22,284 nt of DNA from Chara braunii (lineage: Eukaryota; Streptophyta; Charophyceae; Charales; Characeae), in assembly GCA_003427395.1 (NCBI GenBank), contig BFEA01000452.1, forward strand, positions 482,614 to 504,897, read 5' to 3'. Under the pieces are notes generated by a model that made no database searches, was not told the DNA's origin, and saw only the letters and a list, made by a program, of their open reading frames with translations. A program made the position numbers and the translations under genes. Of the stretch, positions 8,675-17,626 are shown piece by piece (positions within the stretch are counted from its first letter, which is position 1; each line of letters opens with the position of its first letter).

Positions 8675-10215
8675 TCAGGCCATCTCTGCTATCCATCCCC
8701 CTTGAACCCCACCCAGCCAGTCCATACAAAACTTTTGATTATTCTTCCGGAACTCTGTTTGTGAATGCAATGTGGAAACCTGTTCTTTCATCTTGTCCCA
8801 TTGTGCAATCAGTTCTGTCTGTACTTGCTGTTTGATCAGATCTGTGAAGGCCAAGCCATCTAAACGAGCACCTTTTGTCTTGACCGTACAGCGCCGCCAC
8901 CAAAGGGCCCAAAGTATCGCTCTTCGCCCTATGTTGAACATCACAAAGGCGCTGTTTCGATCCAGGTGCCAGGCCCCACCCAACAGCACTTTCCAGTCCC
9001 ATGGCCACTGGATTGCTGTGCCCAGCTGGTGGCATATCCTGTCCCACCAGCGCCCTGTCCATACAGAGCCCGGGCATTGCAACATTATGCGCTCGATGGT
9101 TTCTGGTATCTTTCATGACGGGTAAGCCGAGGTGCACAGTTTATACCACAGGAGGGCCCGGCCCTGCTGTTCCAGCCGGATTCTGTCTACTAGCCAGTTG
9201 TTAGTTGGCAGACAGCGATGGGCTATCTGCTATAGCAGTGATGCTGTCGTTGCTGGCTGGCCTGGTTTTAACCCCTGTAAACCACCACACAGGTTGCAAA
9301 GTCTCTCTGCTCACATTCAGGTGCTTCATCCACCATTGTGCGATCTGCTGACCCGGAGATGCAGCATCCGGTACACGCCCTTGACCGTCAAGGAGGACAG
9401 CTGCCTTCTGCAGGTGTCCCCTTTCCTCTGTTGCACGGTCCATACCCAGTTCACAGGGTCGAAGGTCAGCACCTCTAGAGCCAGACCGGGTCTCTGGCAA
9501 TATTTGAGTTTTCCTCTGAGCTGTTGGTCCGACAGCCAGTCCCTCTTGTCGGAGTCTCAAATACCCCCCACCTGTAGGATACCTTGTTTGACCCCCCTCT
9601 TCCACGACCAGTCCGTGGAAGAGAAAACTCTGCCATGGTTATCGGTAATCCACCGGTTTCCAAAGAGGGGCTGCCTACATACTTTATCTGGCAGGGGAAC
9701 GCATCGCCACATTGCCAGGAGGGTGGCCCTGAACGGGTCCTTTGGCAAGTCCCGTCTTATCCCCTGTCGCTCATCCTCACCAGCCTTCATCAATCTCCTT
9801 GGGATTGGCCAATATCTGTCTTCTAGCCACCTGCTCAGGTCATTGCTTGGTGGGGCCGGGGGTGCCATTGCCCTGATTTGCTCCAAGGTCAGGAGCCTCC
9901 ATGGCAAATGGGGGTGAACAGCTACTTGTGCCATTATCTGCGTAGTGGAATCGATAATCCCTAGCCCCCTCTTGTTTTTTGACTGTATGACTGAGGTCCA
10001 TGCCACTCTACTGAGAACATGTTTGTACTTGTGGTTACCCCCTCCACAGAAGTGCGGCCACCTGCCGCTGTATTGCCTACAGCGACTTCTTGGAAAGGGG
10101 CCAGATTAAGATTTATACCAAAGGAAGGTATGTGATGGCAATCAACATCCCAACACGGCAGCAGCTGCTCCCATCGCAAAAGTTTTGTGGACCGTGGACC
10201 CTTTAGTGGACAATG
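8675..10215 (-). pseudogene. LINE ORF2 C-terminal region (copy B)
   Basis: Several minus-strand frames in sequence: KLLRWEQLLP, AIQRQVAALLWRG, HKYKHVLSRVAWTSVIQSKN with RGLGIIDS, CRQPLFGNRWI, FDPVNWVWT-like sequence, a degraded zf-RVT (WYKLC in place of WCKAC, ETIERI in place of ETIEHI, then MLQCPG), and the terminal FNIGRRAILWALWWRR to CMDWLGGVQGGW. The order matches copy A and general plant L1 ORF2. The zinc ligands are partly lost (Cys to Tyr, His to Arg), and at least four frameshifts plus a TGA in the zf-RVT occur. Copy B is therefore more decayed than copy A in this domain. Confidence 0.85.
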
Positions 10216-10221
10216 CAATTT

Positions 10222-10790
10222 GAAGGGTTGCCTGGATTAAACTACTGCAACCCAGCAAATATGGTGGTTTGGCCATATTGGATCCAGGATGGCAGGCAAG
10301 GACTATGCTATGGTTCCTCCTTGGTGATGACAAGGAGGATAGGAAGAAGTTGGGTGTACCACTCGTGGCAAAAGCAATCCGGGTGCCAGTTGAGGCAGTG
10401 TGGCTTGCCCTAAGGCGGCCAGTCTGAGCCATATGGTGGCAGTTTGAATTCCAGCAGCGCTGACCGGCAACTATGGATCAAATACTCGCACAACCCCTGT
10501 TCAGGAACCAGCTTATCCACACCGATATCATTCACATTTGGGAGACAATGGCTGGAAATGGTGTGTACTTAGTTAAACACGTGTGTGGCAGGCAGGGAAA
10601 AAAATGGAAGACGGACGAGGAGTTGGAACCTATGTTCCATCTCAGATGGCCAAAACACAGTGCCTGCATGCCCTTAGGTACGCAATGCCAAGGGACTGGG
10701 TGCACAGGTTGCAACGAGGGGGAACAAGGTGTGCTAACGCGGGTGGTGGAAACATTGGGGAACAACCAATCGAAATTCCCAAGAATTTGA
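10222..10790 (+). mobile_element. LINE copy C, C-terminal ORF2 fragment in opposite orientation
   Basis: Plus-strand reading gives AWIKLLQPSKYGGLAILDP, then ARTMLWFLLGDDKEDRKKLG, VEAVWLALRRP, a TGA, WWQFEFQQR, another TGA, ATMDQILAQPLFRNQLI, and, after a frameshift, MPRDWVHRLQRGG. These correspond to the region after the RT thumb in plant LINEs, as copy B has RGLGIIDS and CRQPLFGNRWI on the other strand. The two segments cover the same part of ORF2 but differ substantially in sequence, so this is a separate LINE and not the inverted 5' half of copy B. Its left edge sits within about 10 bp of where copy B's C-terminal reading stops. Confidence 0.8.
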
Positions 10791-10794
10791 ATAC

Positions 10795-10920
10795 AACGTA
10801 CGTACCTTGTATTTGAATGCAACAGATGGACGTTATATTCGACCGTACTTTCTATTAAAAAAAATCAGCGATTTCTGGGGACCCGTTTTTCAAAAGGTAA
10901 GTTGAACAGAACGTACGTAC
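10795..10920. repeat. AACGTACGTAC direct repeats flanking a 104-bp segment
   Basis: AACGTACGTAC is present at 10795-10805 and 10910-10920. The 11-mer contains the palindrome ACGTACGT. The segment between them has an A8 run and a second TTTGAAT-GCAAC similarity to the sequence before the first copy. It could be a target-site duplication around a tiny insertion, or duplicated LINE 3' UTR. Confidence 0.55.
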
Positions 10921-10939
10921 ATTTTTTTCAGGTTAAGAC

Positions 10940-11390
10940 AGTAGGACGTGTGGGGGGAGCCACTGGATTCTTGGGGCTTCATGGGGCCTTCCTCCCTCGT
11001 AGTGAGTCCACCATCCTAAGGTTTTGTTGCCCCGGTTGACCAGCAGGTTCGACGACAAAAACGGTCTATTAGTCGTTGGATCTACCTCATGTTTTTGGTC
11101 GATGGGTCCACCATTAGCGCGAGGTTGTTAGCGAAGAGGGAGCAAATCAGGACAACCTCTTCCGAAATGGAGAACACGCTAAGCTTTTTCATGCTCTTGT
11201 GGGACCTTAGATTTGCTGCCAATGCTTCCATGATGATCACAAACAGGAAGGGGGCATTATGATCCCCTTGCCGCACTGAGCATTGGATGGCACGAGGGTG
11301 CCGTTCACTTGCAGCCTACTAGTGGCATTTTGGTGTAGTATCGTGACCCAGTGTCCAAGCATTTGTCCAAAAAGAACAATCCACCTGTGT
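10940..11390 (-). pseudogene. LINE reverse transcriptase palm fragment, dead active site
   Basis: Minus strand. MLGHWVTILHQNATSRLQVN and GTLVP, then after a one-base shift SVRQGDHNAPFLFVIIMEAL (11276 downward), then LFANNLALMVD. These are the consecutive motifs of L1-type RT: the vNG strand, the RQGDPLSP-like motif B, and FADD (motif C). The FADD box is FANN at 11124-11135, so both catalytic aspartates are lost, each explicable by a G-to-A change. A stop ends the frame at about 11082. Weak thumb-like sequence (NLLVNRGNKT) continues in another frame to about 10940. The N-terminal RT and the endonuclease are absent. Confidence 0.82.
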
Positions 11391-11557
11391 GTCTGCCAAA
11401 GGGCCCCAGGTCATGATCGGAATGGCCACGTGGCGGCCGATTGGGAGGGGTTTCGGGAGACCGGGTCGTGGATCAGGGCTGCAGAACCCCAGCCCGACCC
11501 CCAGGGCCCCCAAAAAAGAGAACGAGGAGTGTTCTTGGGGGTTAGGGGTGGGGGTGT

Positions 11558-12325
11558 TCAAAAAGTCGAAAACAAAGGATGGAAGGATGGGGGGGGTCCA
11601 TGTATTAGGATGGCTTGTTTCCCAGCATGGTTTGCCCTGAACTTCCCATACCCACCCCCGTGGTTGACCGCTTTGGTCCAGGTCTTCCAGGTAGACCCAG
11701 CCTTCATGGCCAGGGTCGATTGTCCTCCATCGAGAAGAAGGAGGCGGCCTGTGACCCTGCTCTTCTTGAGCGGATGCTGGGTGCACAAATGGCTAGACGA
11801 GTGACACTTAAAGCACCAGGGGCGACATTTGTTTGCAGTATGAATTTGGTATGTCTTTCACCCGATGTGGAAGTGGATGATATCATCCAAGAGAAATGGC
11901 TAATCCTGAGGTACATTGGGCGCGAGCATTATGTAATCATCCCGCTTCGCGATGTAGGTGGGAAGTGGGTCAATAAAATCAACGACGTCATACTGCTGGC
12001 CGAATTCATGGACGAAGGCCGCCTGAGCTTTCACGGGGATACGGCGGAATTCGACCCAAAAATGGTCGCACATCATCTCCAACCCTAATTTTTTGGGGAG
12101 CCAAGGATAAATTTGAACCTCTAACCAGTCGCACCTCAGGCACTGCCAGCTGTCCATTCTTTGTTTATCCTGAACAAACATACACAAAACAATGAAGGCA
12201 GTAGTGGAAATGGGCTGAATCAAGAAAAACTCTTGCACAGCCTCTGCACTGCCTTTCACTACTTCGAGTTGTTTGGATATCCATTTTTCCTTATCATTTA
12301 TCCACTTTGTGCGCGACATCATCAT
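11558..12325 (-). pseudogene. LINE ORF1 with DUF4283-like domain and zinc knuckle
   Basis: A 141-codon frame (12325-11900) contains LGLEMMCDHFWVEFRRIP and DVVDFIDPLPTYIAKRDDY, which resemble the DUF4283-type nucleic-acid-binding domain of plant L1 ORF1 proteins. The same frame continues through a TAG (11900-11902) and a TGA to CFKCHSSSHLCTQH at 11815-11774. This is a CX2CX4HX4C knuckle whose last Cys is His. A basic and Pro-rich tail follows. ORF1 proteins bind element RNA and form the RNP. The order DUF4283 then CCHC is that of plant L1 ORF1, which supports joining this piece with the downstream RT. Translation may have begun upstream of 12325, since open frame with one more stop extends toward 12400. 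Confidence 0.65.
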
Positions 12326-12430
12326 GAAAAATCAAATTGCTAATGTGCTTGACATATCTTTCTTCCCTCTTGCTGATTTGTTTGGTGGAAATGTTTTAAT
12401 TCATCCTCCCTATTCAGCCACCTGGCTGGA

Positions 12431-13309
12431 GTAGGGGAGAAGGAAGAGGGTCAAGAAGTAGGCTCGAGCCGCTGTGAGATTTTTAAGGGGGACCTTCAGT
12501 TCTGTTGATTGGTTCCTCTCTGGATGTAGTTGATGGTAAGGGACTTATCCTGGAGAGTACCTTGGACCCTGCTTGCCCATGACAGCAGCATGGCAAAGCT
12601 TCATGGTTGTGCGGCTGCCGCCCCTTAGGAATTGGACTCGGTAGGGAGTTTGGCGCACGTGCACCACATTGTGACGCGAGTGTCTGCACAAGACTTCGTG
12701 TGCGAAGGCGCTCGCGTGTTTGCGAAGCGCGTGAATGCGTGCATCAGCTAGCACAGCAGCGAGTACGAGTGAGAGGGGGGCGGGCTTAGCCGAAATCCAC
12801 GAAGAGGAGGGGATGGGTTGGCATCTAAGGCTTCAACCTCATCACTTGCTGTTCCCTAACTTTTGAAAGCAGGTCTACTGCCATCTCTCTGTTTCATGCT
12901 TCAAACGAGTGATGCTACAGGCTAGCATGCTGGATGAAGGGGAGTATTGCTTAACTGGGCATTACTTCAGGAGTAATCACTAGTGCGCTTCATCTTGCGA
13001 ATTTTGGTGGAGGAGGTCGTCTCGTCGCGAGACGGAGAAGAGTAAAGTGTGTCCCGTGGAGTGGGAGGAGGATTGTCGGGAGATAGTGAGTGGGAGGTCC
13101 TCGAGGAGAGCGTCCAAGTGCCGCCAAGTGTCGTCAAGGGCTCGTTACAGGGTGGAGGCTTCTACTCGAATTTTGGCAGTCGACCGATCGTCGTTCTTTC
13201 CGTTTCGTCTATGTTGCATCTACAAACTATAGGGGAATGTCATCATCATTCATTATCAACGTCTTGAATCATATTAGTAGTCATGGTGAGCAGGTACAAG
13301 GGGGGAGTA
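12431..13309. other. no gene; includes a CpG-dense patch and a hairpin
   Basis: No coherent protein reading. About 12640-12795 is unusually CpG-rich (about 18 CpG in roughly 155 bp, with GCGCTCGCG and GCGAAGCGC forming an imperfect hairpin). CGTCTCG 13018-13024 and CGAGACG 13028-13034 form a perfect 7-bp hairpin with a 3-nt loop. Position just upstream of LINE copy B on the minus strand would suit its 5' UTR/promoter, but this is inference. Confidence 0.45.
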
Positions 13310-13720
13310 GTTTTTTTTTCCTACTAACTCCCTTTCCACTCCACCTTCATCCCCATATCCCGCATTTTATTCTCTGCACTCTTTCTTCTGTGCTGTCCCC
13401 TTTAAACCCTCTTGTCTATTTACTCTATTCTCTTTCTGATTTTCTCTCGAGCACTTCCTTTAACTCTTCGTTAACCCATTGTTAGTTCGATCGTTGGTAA
13501 CGCTTACACCAATCTTGATAAGGAGGAGAGCAAGTATGATCACAATGAATGAACAGGCAGGGGCGAGGAAGAGGGAAGGAGAGGCGCCATACGGGAGAAA
13601 GAGGTGGGGGGCGGAGAGACAGGACCTCAGGGTTGAGGGAGACGATGAGAGAGGGAGGGAGTACAGAGAGATAAGGGAGGGAAGAGGAGGGAGGGTTAGA
13701 ATAGGAGAGGGGGACAAGGG
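13310..13720. repeat. polypyrimidine tract followed by polypurine tract
   Basis: 13310-13480 is strongly pyrimidine-rich on the plus strand, and about 13551-13720 is almost purely purine (GGGAGG/GAGAGA type). Between them lies a short mixed spacer. The two halves could partly pair or form triplex DNA. Reading frames in this block are low-complexity artefacts. Confidence 0.65.
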
Positions 13721-15163
13721 GCAGTCTCACCCATCGTACGAATACTGACTTTACTCTTCTCGGATTGTCTTTTCTCTCATTACTCCTCTGTCTGATCGCT
13801 AGTTACCAAAAACCTTTTTACTTTCCTCATTTTATTATTATACAATCTTCTAATCATCATCCCAGTTAATCATCTCAACTATCAATCAGTGTGATCATCT
13901 TTAATTAATATATCTGATTATCCCTATCCTCAAACTGTGGAATCACGTGCTAAAATCGGAATGGTATTTTTTAATACCTAAAATTTCATATATAGTTTAC
14001 TAATTTAATTTACCTTTGTCTGTTCTCCAATCTGTTTCAGGTGTATCACGTCTGATATTTACCGTTATTTACCATTTGAATTTAAATATTAACTACTACT
14101 ATTAATACGGTCAATTTTTATGTCCTGTAGTTCCGAAGTTACTCCAATCATAGGTTTTTTCTTATGTTATCAGACTTGTTATCTAGATCTCTGATAATAG
14201 TCCACTTCATATTTATTTTTGCTCTCCCATGGGTATGTATTTTCTTGCTGATTTTTTATTGGATGATTATGGATGGGGGAGCTCTACTCTGCAGGGGTGT
14301 CACAAGGTGGGTAGTGTACGCCCTGACGAGAGTATGAGCAGAGTTGTGAGGGATACTCGATTATGGGGCTGGAGATCAATTCCAGCGGAGGAAGATTAGG
14401 GTAAGGGAGAGACAAAGGCATACTTTGGGTGGGAATTTGATGCCTCTGGGGCTGGTAGGTAGGAGAGTGGAGACTGTTCCCAGTTGGGGCCGATAGGGTT
14501 GTTTACATTACAAACAGCTTCTCGGTGGAGGCAACGACGGAACAGGAAGGGAAGGAGGACCGAGGGGGGGGATTTGCGTGTTTTTTAAATAGAAATCAAT
14601 CAATCATGTTATATCAAGTCTTCTGGTGTTTTGTAATTTTGGGCGGTCTTTGGCCTTCTTCCTCATTCGGGATATAAGATTTCAGAGATGGTCGAATCCG
14701 GGCCGATATCTACATAGTTACTTTGTTTTGTGCTCCTGGTATGCCGATGCCAGAACGACGCTGGCCGGAGCTGGGGCGTTGCCCTGTAACCTGCAAATGG
14801 CAGGAGTGAGAGGCCTTTTAGAGAGATCTGGGGATTAGTCAAGGGAGGAAGACAATCCAGTGGCGATCTGGGGGGTGCTGCCATGACAACCTACTGGTCC
14901 AGGTTTAGTCTAGGTGGCGAGAACATGATAGCTATGGTGGAGGTTGGCTAGGATGGCATTGTCTCTGAGATGTAATGTCTTGGTACAGGGAGGATGGCGA
15001 ATTGTTCTAGGATTAGAAGGCCAGGATTGTTGATATAGCATAGTCCTCTAAAAATTTTTACATACTAATCACCGTCAGCATTAGCATCATCATCTTTAGT
15101 ATCGTTATCTCACATTTTTCATAGAATCATTAGAGGTACATTATCATTATCATCATCATATGA
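13721..15163. other. no gene recognised
   Basis: AT-rich to about 14260, then G-rich to about 14580 ending in a T run with AAATCAATCAATCATG, then mixed. No reading frame on either strand shows conserved motifs. The last 100 bp hold ATTATCATC simple repeats leading into the LINE 3' end at 15164. Confidence 0.45.
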
Positions 15164-15207
15164 GGGGCGCCGAGCCCGGTTCTCAGCATGTCCAAAAAAA
15201 AAAAAAA
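15164..15207 (+). mobile_element. plus-strand LINE 3' end with A14 tail
   Basis: GGGGCGCCGAGCCCGGTTCT then CAGCATGTCC followed by 14 A. The GAGCCCGGTT(T/C)(C/T)CAGCA core matches the 3' motifs of copies A and D on the other strand, and the A-run sits in the right place for a retrotransposed tail. No ORF2 was recognised upstream, so only the end, or a strongly diverged copy, is seen. Confidence 0.6.
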
Positions 15208-15420
15208 GGCTGGAGGGAGTTTCGTGCTTCCATGGTCAAAATTTTGGCATCGTCAACCATAATCTGATCCTTAATCTGATGGGGTGCCTGGTGCTGTGTG
15301 GTTGGTGGGGAGGGGGAGGGTGACCCCCTTCCTTCTCTGAGATGGAGCTAGGTACCAAAGACCCACCCCCCTTGCAGAGCCCTCGCATTGCCTGCTTCAA
15401 CTCTAAGTATTCCTTACAAA
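15208..15420. other. no gene recognised
   Basis: Short G/T-rich spacer after the LINE tail. Nothing supported. Confidence 0.4.
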
Positions 15421-15464
15421 GATAAAATCCCTAATGAAAATGATAAAATCCTAATGAAAGTGCA

Positions 15465-15500
<36 letters not shown>

Positions 15501-15660
15501 CGTCTCTCTATCTATCTCGCTACCTATCTGTGTGTCTATCTGTGTGTCTATCTGTGTGTCTGTCTATCTGCCTGTCTATCTGACAGTCAATCTGGCAGTC
15601 AATCTCTCAGTCAATCTGTCCATCCATACATACATATATCCATCCATCCATCCATCCATA
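15421..15660. repeat. tetranucleotide microsatellite with a preceding 20-bp tandem repeat
   Basis: 15421-15460 is two copies of GATAAAATCC(C)TAATGAAAA/G. From 15464 there is (ATCT)n, grading into ATCTGTGT variants, ATCTG(G/A)CAGTCA variants and finally (ATCC)n to about 15658. The gradual change of unit suggests slippage from a single ancestral tract. The open frame across it is an artefact. Confidence 0.9.
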
Positions 15661-15864
15661 TGAATGTGTATGTATAACAATAAAAGTGGTGAAGATTGTC
15701 GAGAAAAAGGAAAAATAGTTTTCATAATCTACCAAGACAAATTTCTCAAGTAAATGATTGAAATACAAAAGGAAAAGCCCCAAGAAAATAAACAAACCCT
15801 AGTTGCCCCGAGCAACTGTGACAAAAGCCTCTCAAATTGAAAACCCCAAGACACAAACAATCCC

Positions 15865-16030
15865 TTTTTTTTCCTTCTTCTTTTTTTCTTGTTTTTAACA
15901 ATTGCTCCAATCCATTCGTGGGGAGCAGCAGGTGCTGGGAACCGGGCCCAAAGTCCCATCTAGAATTTTTCAGAACATATGAGATACCGGGGCCATTACC
16001 CGACTTTGGCTGAGTATCTTTTTTTTGAAC
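15865..16030 (-). mobile_element. LINE copy D, severely 5'-truncated 3' end
   Basis: A T-rich tract at 15865-15896 (poly-A on minus, with C interruptions) is followed by the shared LINE 3' motif at 15917-15957 (minus core GGGCCCGGTTCCCAGCACCT). The sequence loses resemblance to the other copies by about 16030. No coding part remains. It lies directly upstream of the Penelope-like element. Confidence 0.6.
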
Positions 16031-16097
16031 GAAAAAGCAAAAAACAATGAAACAACCCTTCTCCAAATTCTGCTTCTCTTGAAATCCCTCCCATTTC

Positions 16098-16300
16098 CCT
16101 ACAGACCCCTTACTCTTCTTCATCTCCCCACGAGCCGACCTCCTCGACCACATGGTTCGGGAGAGAAGAACAATAGACAAGCAACCTCACCGAATCCCAT
16201 AGTGATGAAAAGCAGACTTGAACTCTTTCTCTTCCGTCGACAAGCCGACCTCCTCCACCACATAGTTCGAAGAAGAAGAAAAGAAATAGTTCACCCCATC
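16098..16300 (+). repeat. left direct repeat (pseudo-LTR candidate)
   Basis: Starts CCTACAGACCCC (16098-16109) and contains two internal copies of a CCGACCTCCTC(C/G)ACCACAT-type block (16135-16159 and 16245-16269), each followed by GAAGAA-rich sequence. The same arrangement recurs at 20326-20480. The 20-mer CTCCTCCACCACATAGTTCG is exact in both (16250-16269 and 20433-20452). Confidence 0.7.
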
Positions 16301-16367
16301 GCAAAGTAAGCGCAGCACCCTAACCTCCCATCCCCTTAACCTCTTTTGGCAAGGACTCACAACACCG

Positions 16368-16798
16368 ATGAGGAGTCGTTGTCAACACCGCCCGTCCATC
16401 ACCAGGACTCGAAGGCGTGGAAGAGGAAAACCTCGAGCCTCGGGTAAGACAATGAAGACCGGATTGCAGACAATGACGCTAAAGTCAGTACGGCAGAGAT
16501 TCGACCCTGAGAAGAAAGGTTCATGTGCAGGGAGTGAACCTGATGCGAGGCACCAGTTTGTGGAAGAGACGAAGAACTATCTTGACGGGATGGACTACAA
16601 GGTGATACAAAGAATGTGCAACCCTACGTCCGGAAATCGCAGGCAGTCTGTGTCGTGGCTGAAAAACGGGCGATGCTCACCTATGACAAGGTTGAGATAC
16701 CCGAGGTAGTTGAGCCTGTTAGTGAGAAAAAGGAGGAAGCATCTGATGCGCCAAGTGGAAGCGAGTCGGATGAATCGGAGGAGTCGACGTCTGAGTGA
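16368..16798 (+). pseudogene. N-terminal region of the Penelope-like ORF
   Basis: A basic stretch (MRSRCQHRPSITRTRRRGRG) leads into DPEKKGSCAGSEPDARHQFV and, after a frameshift near 16612, into KSQAVCVVAEKRAMLTYDK and a highly acidic Ser/Glu/Asp tail (ASDAPSGSESDESEESTSE) ending in TGA at 16796. No family is recognised. Charge segregation of this kind suggests a disordered nucleic-acid or protein binding leader. ATG at 16368 is the first reasonable start after the left repeat, but the true start is uncertain because other frames are also open nearby. Confidence 0.5.
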
Positions 16799-17470
16799 AG
16801 AAGTTGTGAGATACGGGATTTATGGTGAATCTGCCGGGAGCTTGTAAATTTGAGGAAGCAGGGAGTTGGTATTCGGGGTGAGATTGAAGCTGCCTTTAGG
16901 ACGGTTGTTGTATCCTTAACCGTTCGAGGGTGTGTACCATGGGCACGAAAGTTCATTTCGGATTGGGTAGCGCTATGTGCAACTGATGAAGAATTTTTGG
17001 GCAATCCCACCCGTGTGTGTATGCTGCGATCTCTCCGATTTGCAAGTCTATCTACATCGGACGTACGGGGCGAGGTGTGGATGTGAGGTGGGCTGAGCAC
17101 GTGGGTAGGAGTGGGAATGAAGCGGCTAGCACTGCACACTTCCACCGATGGTTAAGAAAGTTCGGGGCACATAACTATGTTCTGATTCCAATCTGTCAAG
17201 CGGAGAATGACCAACTTCCGGCGATTGAAGATTTCTGTATTAGGAGGTGGTCACCAACGCTGAACACGTTTGGTGCGAGGTCAACAGGATCGGGGTCAAG
17301 GAAGCGGCGACGGGGAAGGAAGGAAAGAGCTAAGCTAAGGAAGGAACAGCGTATCAATCAGTCACCAGTTGAGTTGTTGCGTTTTTGGATTAGCAAGGGG
17401 AGGAAAACATGCGGCTTGGTAAGTCTGTTGACCGAGCAATCTCGAGTAGGTAATGTTTGTTTTTCCTTAT
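16799..17470 (+). pseudogene. GIY-YIG endonuclease domain
   Basis: 16850-17010 reads RKQGVGIRGEIEAAFRTVVV and VPWARKFISDWVALC. A frameshift near 17010 then leads into the domain at 17017-17270: VYAAISPICKSIYIGRTGRG, VRWAEHVGRSG, a conserved-looking HFHRWLRKFG, and LPAIEDFCIRRWSPTLN. The YIG tyrosine (17053), the Arg and His of VRWAEH, the Glu of AIED and the Asn of PTLN fit the catalytic set of GIY-YIG nucleases. The first signature element is VYA and not GIY. The domain would nick the target to prime reverse transcription. It is followed by a very basic tail (SRKRRRGRKERAKLRKEQ). The position before the RT is the key feature. Confidence 0.82.
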
Positions 17471-17626
17471 TTTCCCTGAAGGGAACGAATGGGTGGATAA
17501 GTGGAAGACGGTACGTAGGCTGTTTGGAGATTCCGAGGTGCTGTTAGATGGAAAGATTGTGAAACTACGCGCGTGTAAAGAGTAAATTGAGGAGGGCAGG
17601 GAGTTAAAAATCTGGAGGTTGAAGAA
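17471..17626 (+). pseudogene. linker between endonuclease and Cys/His region
   Basis: In a shifted frame the sequence reads NEWVDKWKTVRRLFGDSEV and LLDGKIVKLRACKE before a TAA near 17582, then IEEGRELKIW. It joins the frame used from 17627 onward after another shift. It looks like coding sequence disrupted by single-base changes and not like non-coding spacer. Confidence 0.5.

Larger units (their letters stand above)
8254..12430 (-). mobile_element. LINE copy B, internally deleted L1-like element
   Basis: Minus-strand element with, from 5' to 3': ORF1 (about 12325-11558), RT palm (about 11390-10940), C-terminal domain (10215-8675), about 410 bp of 3' UTR and a poly-A (T10 at 8254-8263 on plus). 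Fewer than 400 bp separate the ORF1 zinc knuckle from the first RT sequence, so the apurinic-type endonuclease and the N-terminal RT were deleted. The element is interrupted at about 10216-10930 by an oppositely oriented LINE piece (copy C). Multiple stops and frameshifts make it inactive. The 5' boundary near 12430 is approximate and rests on loss of ORF1-like reading. Confidence 0.8.

Noticed and set aside
10219-10790. Twin-priming inversion of copy B
   Set aside because: The plus segment covers the same ORF2 region already present on the minus strand and differs in sequence, so it is a separate LINE.
11615-12088. 157-codon plus-strand frame
   Set aside because: Antisense to LINE ORF1, whose DUF4283-like and knuckle motifs are on the minus strand.
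13479-13748. Charged Arg/Glu/Gly-rich frame
   Set aside because: Product of the polypurine tract; opposite strand is equally open.
14683-14700. tRNA B-box-like GGTCGAATCC
   Set aside because: One base short of consensus and no A box or cloverleaf around it.
15388-15663. 91-codon frame of Ile-Tyr-Leu-Ser repeats
   Set aside because: Translation of the tetranucleotide microsatellite; no protein evidence.
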